A stretch of DNA of 64,000 bases, from assembly GCA_019456185.1 (NCBI GenBank), contig VRUH01000005.1:78435-142434 (forward strand), in the 5' to 3' direction. Of this stretch, positions 53,308 through 62,061 are shown one piece after another (the first letter of the stretch is position 1; the number at the start of each line of letters is the position of its first letter). The notes beneath the pieces are model-generated. The model ran no database searches and had not been told where the DNA came from. It saw only the letters and a program-made list of their open reading frames with translations. Made by a program: the position numbers and the translations under genes. This DNA is from Candidatus Glassbacteria bacterium. GTDB taxonomy: Bacteria > Gemmatimonadota > Glassbacteria > GWA2-58-10.

Positions 53308-54425
53308 GCGCCCGGATCGCACTGGTGATCGGTCAACTCGGCCAAGGCGGCGCCGAACGGCAGGCTTACCTGCTGGCCCGGGGTCTGGCGGGTGCGGGCG
53401 AGGACGTCCGGGTGTTCTGCCTGTCGGAACATCTAAATCCCTACGGTCCGCGTATCGAGGAGGCCGGTGTGCCGGTTACGGTAATCGCCCGCCGGCGAAG
53501 CTACGAGCCCATGCGGGCGTTTCGTCTGGCCTCTGCCCTGCGGAAATATAAAATAGAACTCGTGCATTCGTTTCTCGAATCGGCGACAGCCTACAGTTAT
53601 CTGGCCTCTTTTTGTTACCGGAAGGCGGTACTGCTGCCCGCGATGCGCAGCCTGCCTGTGGCCGAACCGGCGATCAAGCGCCTGCTGCTGGGCCGCGCCC
53701 TGCGCTCATCGCCGCTGGTGCTGGCCAACAGCAATGCAGGGGCACAGGCCTATTCCGGACGCTGCGGCGTGGACCTGTCCCGGTTCGAGGTAGTGGCTAA
53801 CGCTGCGGAGAAAGTCGCTGAAGTGACCGCCGGGGAAAGGCTGGAGGCCAGGCGGAGGTTCGGGATGTCGGAAACGCGGCCGGTGGTCGGGACGGTGGGC
53901 AAGGATGAGCCGGACAAAAACATACCGGCGTTCCTTCGCCTGGTGGGCGGCCTGGGGCATCGTCTGGGCGGAATCTGTTCGGTACTTGCCGGCCGCGGCC
54001 TGGACGAGGGCTACGCGGTGCGCAGCGGAGTGCGCCGGCAGAGTACCTGCGAATCGTATTTCCTAGGCGAACTTGACGACATGCGGTTGTTCTACTCCTC
54101 GATCGACCTGCTGGTGCTGCCGTCGCTGCGTGAGGGGATGCCCAACGTCATTCTCGAGGCGGCGGCCCACGGCGTGCCGGCGGTGGCGTTCGACGTGGGC
54201 GGAGTGAGGGAGGCCGTGGAGCACGGCCGCACCGGCATGATTGTCCCCGCCGCTGACGAGGCCGCGCTGCTGGAGGCGGCAGCGGAGCTGTTGGAGGATG
54301 CACAGCGGCGGAAGTCGCTGGGAGAGAGGGCCCGGGAATACACGGCAAAAAAATTCAGCGTGGAAGAGATGGTGGAGAGTACGCGCCGTGCTTACATACG
54401 CGCGCTCGGTGGTCAATTAGGGTAG
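53304..54425 (+). CDS. Glycosyltransferase family 4
   Basis: A 373-residue GT-B enzyme. It begins SARIALVIGQLGQGGAERQAYLLARGL, typical of WcaL/WbpX-like family 4 enzymes; the donor domain contains VGTVGKDEPDKNIPAFLRLV and DLLVLPSLREGMPNVILEAAAHGVPAVAFDVGGVREAV. It transfers a sugar from a nucleotide donor to a lipid-linked glycan at the inner membrane face. The ATG overlaps the stop of the ligase-like gene, with AGGAG eight to ten bases upstream. No terminator with a T-run was found behind it. Confidence 0.9.
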   Translation: MSARIALVIGQLGQGGAERQAYLLARGLAGAGEDVRVFCLSEHLNPYGPRIEEAGVPVTVIARRRSYEPMRAFRLASALRKYKIELVHSFLESATAYSYLASFCYRKAVLLPAMRSLPVAEPAIKRLLLGRALRSSPLVLANSNAGAQAYSGRCGVDLSRFEVVANAAEKVAEVTAGERLEARRRFGMSETRPVVGTVGKDEPDKNIPAFLRLVGGLGHRLGGICSVLAGRGLDEGYAVRSGVRRQSTCESYFLGELDDMRLFYSSIDLLVLPSLREGMPNVILEAAAHGVPAVAFDVGGVREAVEHGRTGMIVPAADEAALLEAAAELLEDAQRRKSLGERAREYTAKKFSVEEMVESTRRAYIRALGGQLG

Positions 54426-54574
54426 TCCCAGGGACGGAACAACAATTGAAAAATAATTATCATTTAGTTGATTTTAGCAAGCAGACGGCCTACAATTATT
54501 AGTACTGCCAAGCATCTACCAGTAATACTTCCTGATATATCAATAAGATAATCTGCCGTAAAGGTACATCCGTA

Positions 54575-57124
54575 ATGCAAAAGATCAACATTCAATTTTT
54601 TATCTTTGCATTAACGCTTTACGCCCAAGCTGTTCTCGGCGCTTCAGGCGGAGGCCAGTTGCTATGGAAAACAGAACTCGGCAACACGGACCTGAAGGTA
54701 CATAAAACTGATGAGAGAACAACCCTCGCGGTGAGGCCGGCCGGAGTGCTGAAATGGAAAACCAAGCTGGGAAATGGTAGCGCCAGCCTGGCCGGCGCGG
54801 GGGATGTGTTGTTTAAATATAAACCGGAAAACAGAGGTTGGCCCTGGGAGTCCACTCCTGCTATTGGTTCCGGAGGAACGATATTTGTCGGCGCCTTTGA
54901 GGGATATTTATACGCCCTGAAACCGGACGGCACCCTGGAAGGGAAGTATTGGACGGGCGGACGAATTTCTTCTTCTCCTGTCATCGGACCGGACGGGACT
55001 TTTTATGTGGGTTGCTATGATACCATGTATGCCCTGAACCCTGACGGGACACAGGCCTGGTCATTTAAGACCGGAGGACCGATTCATAGTTGTCCCACAT
55101 ATGACAAAGAGGGGACGCTATACTTTGGTTCGGATGACCATTACATGTACGCAGTCAGCTCTGATGGCATTCTCAAATGGAAATATCACACCAATGGACA
55201 AATTTGGTCTTCCCCGGCGCTGGAAAGAAATGGGACGCTGTATTTCGGTTCGGGTGATCATTATGTATATGCACTGAATTCAGACGGCACAACCAAATGG
55301 TGGTATGAGACAGGTAGATCAATCAGTTCCTCGCCGGCAATCGGTACTGATGGAACAGTATACATCGGGGGAGGTGCCTACTTATATGCGTTTAGGCCGA
55401 ATGGCGAGCTGCAGTGGAAAGTAAAACTAACATTATCAATCGGAACGACTGGATCACCGGCGATAGGCAGTGACGGTACGGTGTATATCGGTTCGCTGAA
55501 ATATGGCGGCACGGTGAATGGACGTTTATTCGCCGTCAGTCCCCTAGGGTTTGTAAAATGGGGGTATGATACGAGAGGCTGGATTCAACAAACACCGGCT
55601 ATCGGCAGTGACGGGACGGTATATATCGGATCGTCTGTATATATCGGATCGTCTGATAAATATCTGTATGCCTTGAATGCGGACGGAACACTAAAGTGGC
55701 GGCTTGAAACCGAAGACAATATTACCGGTTCGGTGACGATCAGCGATAATGGAACGGTCTATGCCAGCTCCCCTAATTATTTATATGCCATCGATAGTGG
55801 CACGGATTCCGGTCTCGCCAACAGCAGCTGGCCGAAATTCAAGCGCAACACGTTAAATAACGGCAGCGTATATTACCCGGAGAACCCTGTTGCGAGCATC
55901 GGAAAGCTGGATTACATGTTTTACACCGATGACCGGATCTGGTGGACCATGTTGCCGGCGATCGGTAACGACGGGACAGTCCATTTTGGTTCGAGGGATA
56001 ACCATCTATACGCACTCAATCCCGATGGCTCCGTAAAATGGAAGTTCTTTACGGATAACGGCTATCCCTCGGCCCCATCGATCGACGACCAGGGGAATAT
56101 ATTTACAGGTTCAACCGATGGATATCTTTATTCTTTGAATCCCGAAGGCGAGTTGAGATGGAAATTCCAAACTCGCCAGCCGATTCGACCATCCCCCGCA
56201 TTGGGCGTCGATGGGACGATTTATTTCGGCTCCAGCGACAGCACTTTCTATGCGTTGAAAGGTGACGGCAGCCTGTCATGGAAATACGAGACCGGCGGGG
56301 CGGTGGTTTCTTCTCCGTCAATTGACGGAGACGGGACAATTTATTTTGGCTCGAATGACTATTTATTCTACGCATTGAATTCGGACGGTTCTCTCAAATG
56401 GCAGTTCCAGGCCGCGAATGAAATTCTTTCATCACCCGCATTGGGCAGTGACGGGACAATCTACTTTGGGTCGGTCGATGGCAGACTCTATGCGCTGAAT
56501 CCGGATGGAAGCCTGCAATGGGCCGCGCAGACCTGGGGCCAGGTTAACTCTTCACCCGCAATCGGGATTGATGGTTCGATCTATTTCGGATCGAACGACG
56601 GAAACCTGTATGCGGCAAATCCTGACGGCTCACAGAAATGGTATTTCCAAGCAGGGGACGCAATAAGTTCTTCGCCGATAGTTGGCAGCGACGGGACGAT
56701 TTACATCGGTTCCGAGGACAGCTCTTTATATGCGATTAATTCTGATGGTACTCTCAACTGGAAATACCGGACAGGTAAATATATTCAATCAAGCCCGGCA
56801 ATTAGTCCCAACGGCACCGTTTATATCGGTTCAAGTGATAATTATCTCTACGCTTTTTCCAGTGGGACCAGTTCAGGACTGGCAGAAAGTGCCTGGCCCA
56901 AAAAAAACCGGGATTATAGAAACTCCGGTAACGCTGGCTTTGAAATATCCCCGGGCATGCCCGGGGATATTGATGACAACGGTCGTGTTGACATGGCAGA
57001 CCTGTTGTTACTGCTCAGTGTAATAAGTGGTGCATCGCCGGATACACAGTTCACCGATCTGAACGGTGACGGTAAAACAGATGTTCTCGATTTGCTGGAA
57101 ATGTTGAAGTTGATCTCAGCTTGA
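54575..57124 (+). CDS. Secreted double PQQ-type beta-propeller protein with dockerin
   Basis: An 849-residue exported protein. A signal peptide covers about 1-24 (ending AVLGA). It then has 16 repeats with the pattern SSPAIG.DGT.Y.GS.D..LYALN.DG..KW, eight in residues about 90-410 and eight in about 450-770. Each block ends with the same closing motif (SGLA.S.WPK..R...N.G), so the whole eight-bladed propeller was duplicated. The C-terminal 60 residues form a dockerin-like pair of Ca2+ loops (DIDDNGRVDMADLL and DLNGDGKTDVLDLL). PQQ ligands were not identified; many PyrroloQuinoline-like repeats lack the cofactor and act in binding or assembly. A terminator follows at 57255-57293. Confidence 0.88.
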   Translation: MQKINIQFFIFALTLYAQAVLGASGGGQLLWKTELGNTDLKVHKTDERTTLAVRPAGVLKWKTKLGNGSASLAGAGDVLFKYKPENRGWPWESTPAIGSGGTIFVGAFEGYLYALKPDGTLEGKYWTGGRISSSPVIGPDGTFYVGCYDTMYALNPDGTQAWSFKTGGPIHSCPTYDKEGTLYFGSDDHYMYAVSSDGILKWKYHTNGQIWSSPALERNGTLYFGSGDHYVYALNSDGTTKWWYETGRSISSSPAIGTDGTVYIGGGAYLYAFRPNGELQWKVKLTLSIGTTGSPAIGSDGTVYIGSLKYGGTVNGRLFAVSPLGFVKWGYDTRGWIQQTPAIGSDGTVYIGSSVYIGSSDKYLYALNADGTLKWRLETEDNITGSVTISDNGTVYASSPNYLYAIDSGTDSGLANSSWPKFKRNTLNNGSVYYPENPVASIGKLDYMFYTDDRIWWTMLPAIGNDGTVHFGSRDNHLYALNPDGSVKWKFFTDNGYPSAPSIDDQGNIFTGSTDGYLYSLNPEGELRWKFQTRQPIRPSPALGVDGTIYFGSSDSTFYALKGDGSLSWKYETGGAVVSSPSIDGDGTIYFGSNDYLFYALNSDGSLKWQFQAANEILSSPALGSDGTIYFGSVDGRLYALNPDGSLQWAAQTWGQVNSSPAIGIDGSIYFGSNDGNLYAANPDGSQKWYFQAGDAISSSPIVGSDGTIYIGSEDSSLYAINSDGTLNWKYRTGKYIQSSPAISPNGTVYIGSSDNYLYAFSSGTSSGLAESAWPKKNRDYRNSGNAGFEISPGMPGDIDDNGRVDMADLLLLLSVISGASPDTQFTDLNGDGKTDVLDLLEMLKLISA

Positions 57125-57254
57125 TGCCGGCCAAACAGAGAACAGCTTACTGATTCCGCCACAAATACTCCCCCGGTGTTTCCAGACGAAATGTTGCAAA
57201 ATAATCTTTTCTCCCCCACCTTTTAGTAAAAGGCCGAACACCGATGCATGTAAT

Positions 57255-57293
57255 AATCCCACTTTTATATATGGGTATTCAGTGGGATTTTTA
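57255..57293 (+). terminator. Probable terminator after the propeller gene
   Basis: AATCCCACT and AGTGGGATT pair over nine bases with a 17-base loop, followed by TTTATT. It is 130 bases downstream of the stop. Confidence 0.5.
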
Positions 57294-57346
57294 TTAAATA
57301 GTGGTGCAGAAAATAAGTTCAGTATAGATGTTATCACGGAGGAGCG

Positions 57347-58138
57347 ATGGACCTGGGACTTAAAGACAAGACCGCCGTAGTCTGCGGGGCCAGTAAAGGA
57401 CTGGGTTTCGCGGCTGCGCTGGAGCTGGCTCGCGAGGGCGCGAACGTGGTTGTCTGCTCGCGGGACGAAAAAAATATAATCGCCGCGGCGGAGCGGATCG
57501 CGGAGCAGACCGGAGCCGGGACGCTGGGGATTGCCGCCGATGTCTCGGAGCCGGGGGCGGAGGAAAAAGTTATCGGCTTAACTGTAAAAAAATTCGGCGG
57601 TGTGGATATCCTGGTCAACAACGCCGGCGGACCGCCTGCCGGAAGTTTCGCCGAGCACGACGACGGGGCCTGGCTGGCCGCGTTCGAGCTTAACCTGATG
57701 AGCGCGGTCCGCTTCTCCCGCGCCGCGGTCCCCCACATGCGCGCCAGGGGCTGGGGCCGGATTATCAATATCACCTCGGTGGCGGTCAAGCAGCCGGTGG
57801 ACGGGCTGATCCTGTCAAACTCCGTGCGCGCGGGAGTTGTGGGCATGGCCAAGACCCTGAGCAACGAGCTGGCCGGCGAGGGGATCCTGGTAAACAATGT
57901 CTGCCCAGGCTTTATCGAGACAGACCGCTCGGTGAGCCTGGTGACCCGCCGGGCGGAAAACGCAGGCTGCGAATATGACCAGATGCTCGCGCAGTTGACC
58001 TCCACGATCCCGCTGGGACGAATGGGCAGGCCGGAGGAGCTGGCCGCGCTGATCGCGTTTTTGGCCAGCGAGCGGGCCGGCTATATCACCGGGGCCACGA
58101 TCCAGGTTGACGGCGGCCTGATGCGGGCGCTGATGTAA
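57347..58138 (+). CDS. Short-chain dehydrogenase/reductase (FabG-like)
   Basis: A 263-residue SDR. The cofactor loop is VVCGASKGLGFAAALELA, with ILVNNAGGPPAG and the catalytic Ser region IINITSVAVKQPV. The usual YxxxK active site is replaced by SNSVRAGVVGMAKTL: Tyr is absent and Arg takes the Lys place. A branch of 3-oxoacyl-ACP-reductase-like SDRs has this LSN.VRAGV form, so it may be a true subfamily rather than a decayed gene, but normal reductase chemistry is doubtful. GGAG precedes the ATG. It lies 73 bases upstream of the secreted transglutaminase-like gene on the same strand. Confidence 0.88.
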   Translation: MDLGLKDKTAVVCGASKGLGFAAALELAREGANVVVCSRDEKNIIAAAERIAEQTGAGTLGIAADVSEPGAEEKVIGLTVKKFGGVDILVNNAGGPPAGSFAEHDDGAWLAAFELNLMSAVRFSRAAVPHMRARGWGRIINITSVAVKQPVDGLILSNSVRAGVVGMAKTLSNELAGEGILVNNVCPGFIETDRSVSLVTRRAENAGCEYDQMLAQLTSTIPLGRMGRPEELAALIAFLASERAGYITGATIQVDGGLMRALM

Positions 58139-58211
58139 GGCCGGCGATTTCGATCCGAACAGCCGACACTTGTATGCTGCGGCAGGTCAAATTAAAGCGA
58201 TGGAGCGGGCG

Positions 58212-60314
58212 ATGCGTTTTAAAGTGAACTTTTTGATGATACCCCTGCTGGCGGCGGCGCTGGTCCAGCCGCTGGCGGCACAGGTCCATACACCCTGGGT
58301 TACGCTCAGAGGCGAGCCTGATACCAGAGATCTGGGCAGGCTGGTGACCACTCTCTACGAGAACGCGGCAGCAGTGACAGACCGTCAGAAAGCCGAGACG
58401 CTCTGGAGCTACCTGCTGACCGACGGCCGGTTCGTGGAGCCGGGTATGTTCTACCATATCGCCGGCTGGGCCTACGAGGAGCCGCTGGGCGAGGTGCTCG
58501 ACCCGCTCAAGCTGCTCAACAGCTACGGCTTCGGGCTGTGCTACCAGGATGGCCCACTGCTCGAGGCCCTGTTCGAGGCGGGCGGGTTCGCTGACGCACG
58601 CAGCTGGTTCCTGACCGGCCACACTGTCTGCGAGGTCTTTTTCGACAAACGCTACAGCATGCTCGACTGCGATATGCTGGGCTACACCACGGTGGGCGAC
58701 GGCGACCCGCGGAGTTCGCCGATAGCCGGCGTCCGCGAATTGGAGGCCGACGGCGATATCATCATGGGCAAGCTGCTGGCGCCGAATAAAGCCGACAGCA
58801 TGAAAGTAGTCTATCCGTGGTACCCGGCCGATGTCCGCGCCAGGGCGATGGAGAGCTACGCAGGGCTGTTCACCTCTACCGGCGACAACTGGCTGTTTCC
58901 GTTCAGGCGCTATCCCCGCGGCCACAGCATGGACTTTGTCCTGCGGCCGGGCGAGAAACTGGTTCGCTATTACGCTCCTGAAAGCCAAAGCCTTTATTAC
59001 CTGCCGTACAAGCAGGCCGGCGGTGTCTGGGAGGAATTTCCAAACGAACTGGAGAGATGGAATATCCGCACCGAGGACGGGCCGCGCAGCCAGAAGGACG
59101 AGCGCAGGTGGGCCACCGGCCGGCTGGTCTATACACCGCCGTTGCACAGGCGGAGCGCGTTCTACCCGGTCGAAGCAGAGGGGTTCAACCAGAATCTCTC
59201 TCTGCCCTCCGCGGCTGAGGGGGCCGTGGTCCGCTCCGACGAGACTCTGCCCTCCTCGGCCGTGTTCGCAATGGCCAGCCCGTACGTGCTGATCGACGCC
59301 GGGTTTGAGCTGTACGCCGAGCTGGCCTCCGCGCACCATCAACTGATCGTGGAAACCAGCACGGACCTGGGCAAAAGCTGGCAGTCGGCCGGACAGGTTC
59401 GCGGACCCCACGCCGGTCCCTGGCGGGCCGCTGTGCAGGCGCTGACTGTCGGCGATCACGGCGCGCGCAACGCCCTCAGCGGGAAGTACGGCTACCTGGT
59501 GAGAATCACCCTGGCCGGTCCCGGGGGCCGCGCCGCGTTCGGCAACCTCCGCCTGACCAGCCTGTTCCAGCTTAATCCGCGGTCCCTGCCTCAGCTCGTA
59601 TCAGGTGAGAACGAACTGATCTACAGCCCCGGCAGTCAGAGAGTGCGGACGAGTATACCGGTCGATCTGAGCCGCCTGAGCGAGTTCGCCCTGAGTGTAG
59701 ACGACCTTGTGTACACCGAGGAACACGGTAACCGGATACTCTCTCCGGCGGGCTGGAAAAAGGGTGAGGCCGTTTTCGAGTTGACTGCGCCCGGCGGCGG
59801 AGATGTCGCCAGCCTGGAGGCGGGCGGACGGTTCCTGGCTCTTCGCGAACTGGCGCCGGAGAAGACCACGGCCGAAACCCGGATCACCGTGCAGAAAGGT
59901 TCGCCGCCGGGCGCCGACGCCTCGCTGGAGTGGGCGGTTTCAGCCGACGGGCCGTGGCAGAAACTCTGGGACTACGAGCCGCCGTCGCGGTGGCTCGACG
60001 GCAACCGGGAGAGCCGGCTGCTGTGCTGGCCGGAAGTGGACGAGAGAGTGAAACTGCCACAGGGCACGGAAACAGTGTATGTCCGCTACAAGCTGAACGG
60101 GATGGCGCTCGATGATATCCGGCTGGCGGTCAGCTCGCCCGTCGCCCAAACCGGCGGACCGCTGGTGATCACTCACCGCTGGCAGTCGCGCAATGCACAG
60201 CGCAGCCACAGTGTCCGGCTGGAGGACCCGTCGGAGCAGACCACCTATATCGTGAACACCGGTCCGGGCGAGGTGAGAAACCTGGCCGTGGAGTTCGAGT
60301 GCCCGCTGGAATGA
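58212..60314 (+). CDS. Secreted protein with transglutaminase-like N-terminal domain
   Basis: A 700-residue exported protein; the signal peptide is RFKVNFLMIPLLAAALVQPLAAQ. Residues about 40-190 show a transglutaminase-like triad: Cys in NSYGFGLCYQDGPLLEALFE, His in FLTGHTVCEVFF and Asp in YSMLDCDMLGY. The remainder is beta-rich with no motif I recognise; several Trp- and Arg-rich strands suggest a carbohydrate- or peptide-binding fold. The ATG at 58212 has GGAG six bases upstream; an ATG four codons earlier is possible. It could be a peptidase or amidase acting on extracellular material, but function is not established. A terminator follows. Confidence 0.72.
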   Translation: MRFKVNFLMIPLLAAALVQPLAAQVHTPWVTLRGEPDTRDLGRLVTTLYENAAAVTDRQKAETLWSYLLTDGRFVEPGMFYHIAGWAYEEPLGEVLDPLKLLNSYGFGLCYQDGPLLEALFEAGGFADARSWFLTGHTVCEVFFDKRYSMLDCDMLGYTTVGDGDPRSSPIAGVRELEADGDIIMGKLLAPNKADSMKVVYPWYPADVRARAMESYAGLFTSTGDNWLFPFRRYPRGHSMDFVLRPGEKLVRYYAPESQSLYYLPYKQAGGVWEEFPNELERWNIRTEDGPRSQKDERRWATGRLVYTPPLHRRSAFYPVEAEGFNQNLSLPSAAEGAVVRSDETLPSSAVFAMASPYVLIDAGFELYAELASAHHQLIVETSTDLGKSWQSAGQVRGPHAGPWRAAVQALTVGDHGARNALSGKYGYLVRITLAGPGGRAAFGNLRLTSLFQLNPRSLPQLVSGENELIYSPGSQRVRTSIPVDLSRLSEFALSVDDLVYTEEHGNRILSPAGWKKGEAVFELTAPGGGDVASLEAGGRFLALRELAPEKTTAETRITVQKGSPPGADASLEWAVSADGPWQKLWDYEPPSRWLDGNRESRLLCWPEVDERVKLPQGTETVYVRYKLNGMALDDIRLAVSSPVAQTGGPLVITHRWQSRNAQRSHSVRLEDPSEQTTYIVNTGPGEVRNLAVEFECPLE

Positions 60315-60340
60315 TAAATAACTGACTTGGGCCATCATTT

Positions 60341-60376
60341 GAGCCGCGTGTCCAAGTTGGCGCGGCTCTCTTTTTG
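60341..60376 (+). terminator. Rho-independent terminator
   Basis: GAGCCGCG and CGCGGCTC pair over eight bases around a 12-base loop and are followed by TCTTTTTG. It is 27 bases past the stop of the secreted transglutaminase-like gene. Confidence 0.7.
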
Positions 60377-60475
60377 CCCCTGTTGACCCTTCAGGTCATC
60401 GGGATTAAGTCAAGGCCCTCGGCATGCTGTTCCGGGGAGAAATAACAGGAACAGAGGGGCGGGAGGAGATCACTG

Positions 60476-61165
60476 ATGGTAGTGGACAGTTACCGCAAGG
60501 AGATCGGCAGGAAGGTAGTCCACATTTTCGCGCTCGGATATCTCGCGGTTTATTTCGTTTTCGCGGTTTCGTTCAGCCACCGGGCGGCACTGCTGATCCT
60601 GACCGGGATGCTGGTGGTGGTGATTTTCCTGGAATATATCCGTCTCCAGCTCCAGCTCGATATTCCCCTGCTGAAGTTTCTCTACACTTTCCGCCGCCGG
60701 AGTGAGGCTGACAGCGTGGGCGGCGAGCTGTATTTAATGCTGGGCGTACTGGTGTCGCTGGCGGTGTTCGAGATGAGTATCGCGGTGGCGGCGGTGCTGA
60801 TGACCGTGTTCGGCGATGTGACAGCCGCGCTGGTGGGCAGGAAGTTCGGCCGGATCAGGCCGCAGGTTTTCGGCGGGAAGAAATCGCTGGAGGGCGCGGC
60901 CGCGGGTCTGCTGGTGAACCTGGTTATCGGGTTCCTGATCCTGCGCACCTCGGCGGAGGGAAGCCTGTGGTGGCACGGGGCAGTGCAGGGCACAACCTGC
61001 CTGGACATCTCGTTCGGCCACACTCTCTGGCCGGTGGCGGTGGTGATGGCCCTGGTGGCCACAATTGTGGAGCTGACAATCTCGAAGATCAACGACAACC
61101 TGACAATCCCGGTGATCAGCGGGTTCGCCGGGCAGGTGGCGATGATGCTGACCGCGGCGGCCTGA
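60476..61165 (+). CDS. Dolichol/phytol kinase-like CTP-dependent membrane protein
   Basis: A 229-residue membrane protein with about six spans. It has the marks of the SEC59/VTE5 polyprenol kinase family, related to phosphatidate cytidylyltransferases: EIGRKVVHIFALGYLAVYF at the start, FGDVTAALVGRKFGR, GGKKSLEGAAAGLLVN and ELTISKINDNLTIPVISG. These enzymes phosphorylate a polyprenol or similar lipid with CTP. GGAGGAG lies seven bases before the ATG. Convergent with the DsrE gene; the 3' ends are 17 bases apart. Confidence 0.85.
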   Translation: MVVDSYRKEIGRKVVHIFALGYLAVYFVFAVSFSHRAALLILTGMLVVVIFLEYIRLQLQLDIPLLKFLYTFRRRSEADSVGGELYLMLGVLVSLAVFEMSIAVAAVLMTVFGDVTAALVGRKFGRIRPQVFGGKKSLEGAAAGLLVNLVIGFLILRTSAEGSLWWHGAVQGTTCLDISFGHTLWPVAVVMALVATIVELTISKINDNLTIPVISGFAGQVAMMLTAAA

Positions 61166-61182
61166 GTACAGGAAGTCCGGTA

Positions 61183-61629
61183 TCAGATATAGATGACCTC
61201 GCCCGCCTGCTCACTCAGGCGCAGGATCGTGGACATGCCCACCACCTCGTTCACCGCCGCACGGGTGTCCTCCAGTTCCAGGTCCATGAACTGCATCGAC
61301 GCGCTGCAGGCGAACAGTTTCAGCCGCCCCGACTCGCGGGCCATCAGCAGCATCTCGCTGGGTTTGGGGTTGTTGCTGGTGGCTATTTTCCGCCGGGCAG
61401 CCTCGGCGGCTCCCGGAGCGCAGGCGCTGAACACCGGCTCGTCGGCTGTCCCCCCTACCACCGCGCGCAAGGCCCAGAAAAACAGGACCACCACCACCGG
61501 CTTTCCGCTGACCGCGGCGGTCAGCGCGATCGAGGCGACCTGGTAGAGCTTGTCGAACCCGTCGGAGTGGGCGAATATCACCAGGGGCTTCGGGCCGCTG
61601 CCGTCAGGCTGTCCGATTTCATCGGTCAT
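61183..61629 (-). CDS. DsrE/DsrF-like family protein
   Basis: A 148-residue cytoplasmic protein with a DsrE/TusD-like fold: KPLVIFAHSDGFDKLYQVASIALTAAVSGKPVVVVLFFWAL at the N-terminus and a conserved Cys in KLFACSASMQFMDL. Such proteins carry sulfane sulfur on the Cys or act as small peroxiredoxin-like redox proteins. The ATG at 61629 was chosen because the conserved part begins shortly after; a frame open far upstream overlaps the ferredoxin gene and is not plausible. The ferredoxin gene lies 125 bases upstream on the same strand. Confidence 0.82.
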   Translation of the reverse strand: MTDEIGQPDGSGPKPLVIFAHSDGFDKLYQVASIALTAAVSGKPVVVVLFFWALRAVVGGTADEPVFSACAPGAAEAARRKIATSNNPKPSEMLLMARESGRLKLFACSASMQFMDLELEDTRAAVNEVVGMSTILRLSEQAGEVIYI

Positions 61630-61753
61630 CGATCTGTCTCTCCAGATGTGATTTTCCATCGATACAATATAACACCGTGGCGGCAAACAAAAAGGAGACA
61701 GCCATGGTTGCGGGCGGTCCCCTCTTGCGCTGAAAATCAAATCAACACCTGGT

Positions 61754-61951
61754 TCAGTCTTCCTCGTAGTGGATAATTTCCACCGGGCAGCTTTCTGCGG
61801 CGGTGATGATGTCCTCGTCGTTTCCGTCCAACTCGGCGCCTTCCTTGACCACGGCAGTGTCATCGTCGAGTTCGAATACGGCCGGGCAATCTTCTTCGCA
61901 CAGGCCGCACAGGGTACATCCCTCTTCGATCCAGACCTTGGTGATTGCCAT
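61754..61951 (-). CDS. Single-cluster [4Fe-4S] ferredoxin
   Basis: A 65-residue acidic ferredoxin. Cluster ligands are CTLCGLCEEDCP near residue 12 and the remote Cys in AAESCPVEII near residue 55; the second cluster found in 2[4Fe-4S] ferredoxins is missing. It carries low-potential electrons in the cytoplasm, in the style of Thermotoga or Desulfovibrio ferredoxins. GGAG is placed about nine bases before the ATG. It may deliver electrons to enzymes such as the flavoprotein at 13.4-15.3 kb, though they are far apart. Confidence 0.92.
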   Translation of the reverse strand: MAITKVWIEEGCTLCGLCEEDCPAVFELDDDTAVVKEGAELDGNDEDIITAAESCPVEIIHYEED

Positions 61952-62061
61952 TCTTGCGAACTCCTCTCATGTTTTTTTAAGGGTCATCCGTTCTCGCCGC
62001 TCCGCACGGAGCGGCAAATACGCTGCGTAATATACAAAATGATCACAGGCCGTCAATTGTT

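Noticed and set aside
58086..59459. A 457-codon minus-strand frame
   Set aside because: Antisense to the secreted transglutaminase-like protein, which has a signal peptide and ribosome site.
61630..61863. N-terminal extension of the DsrE-like gene
   Set aside because: The extension overlaps the ferredoxin gene in another frame and has no protein-like pattern; the ATG at 61629 starts the conserved part.
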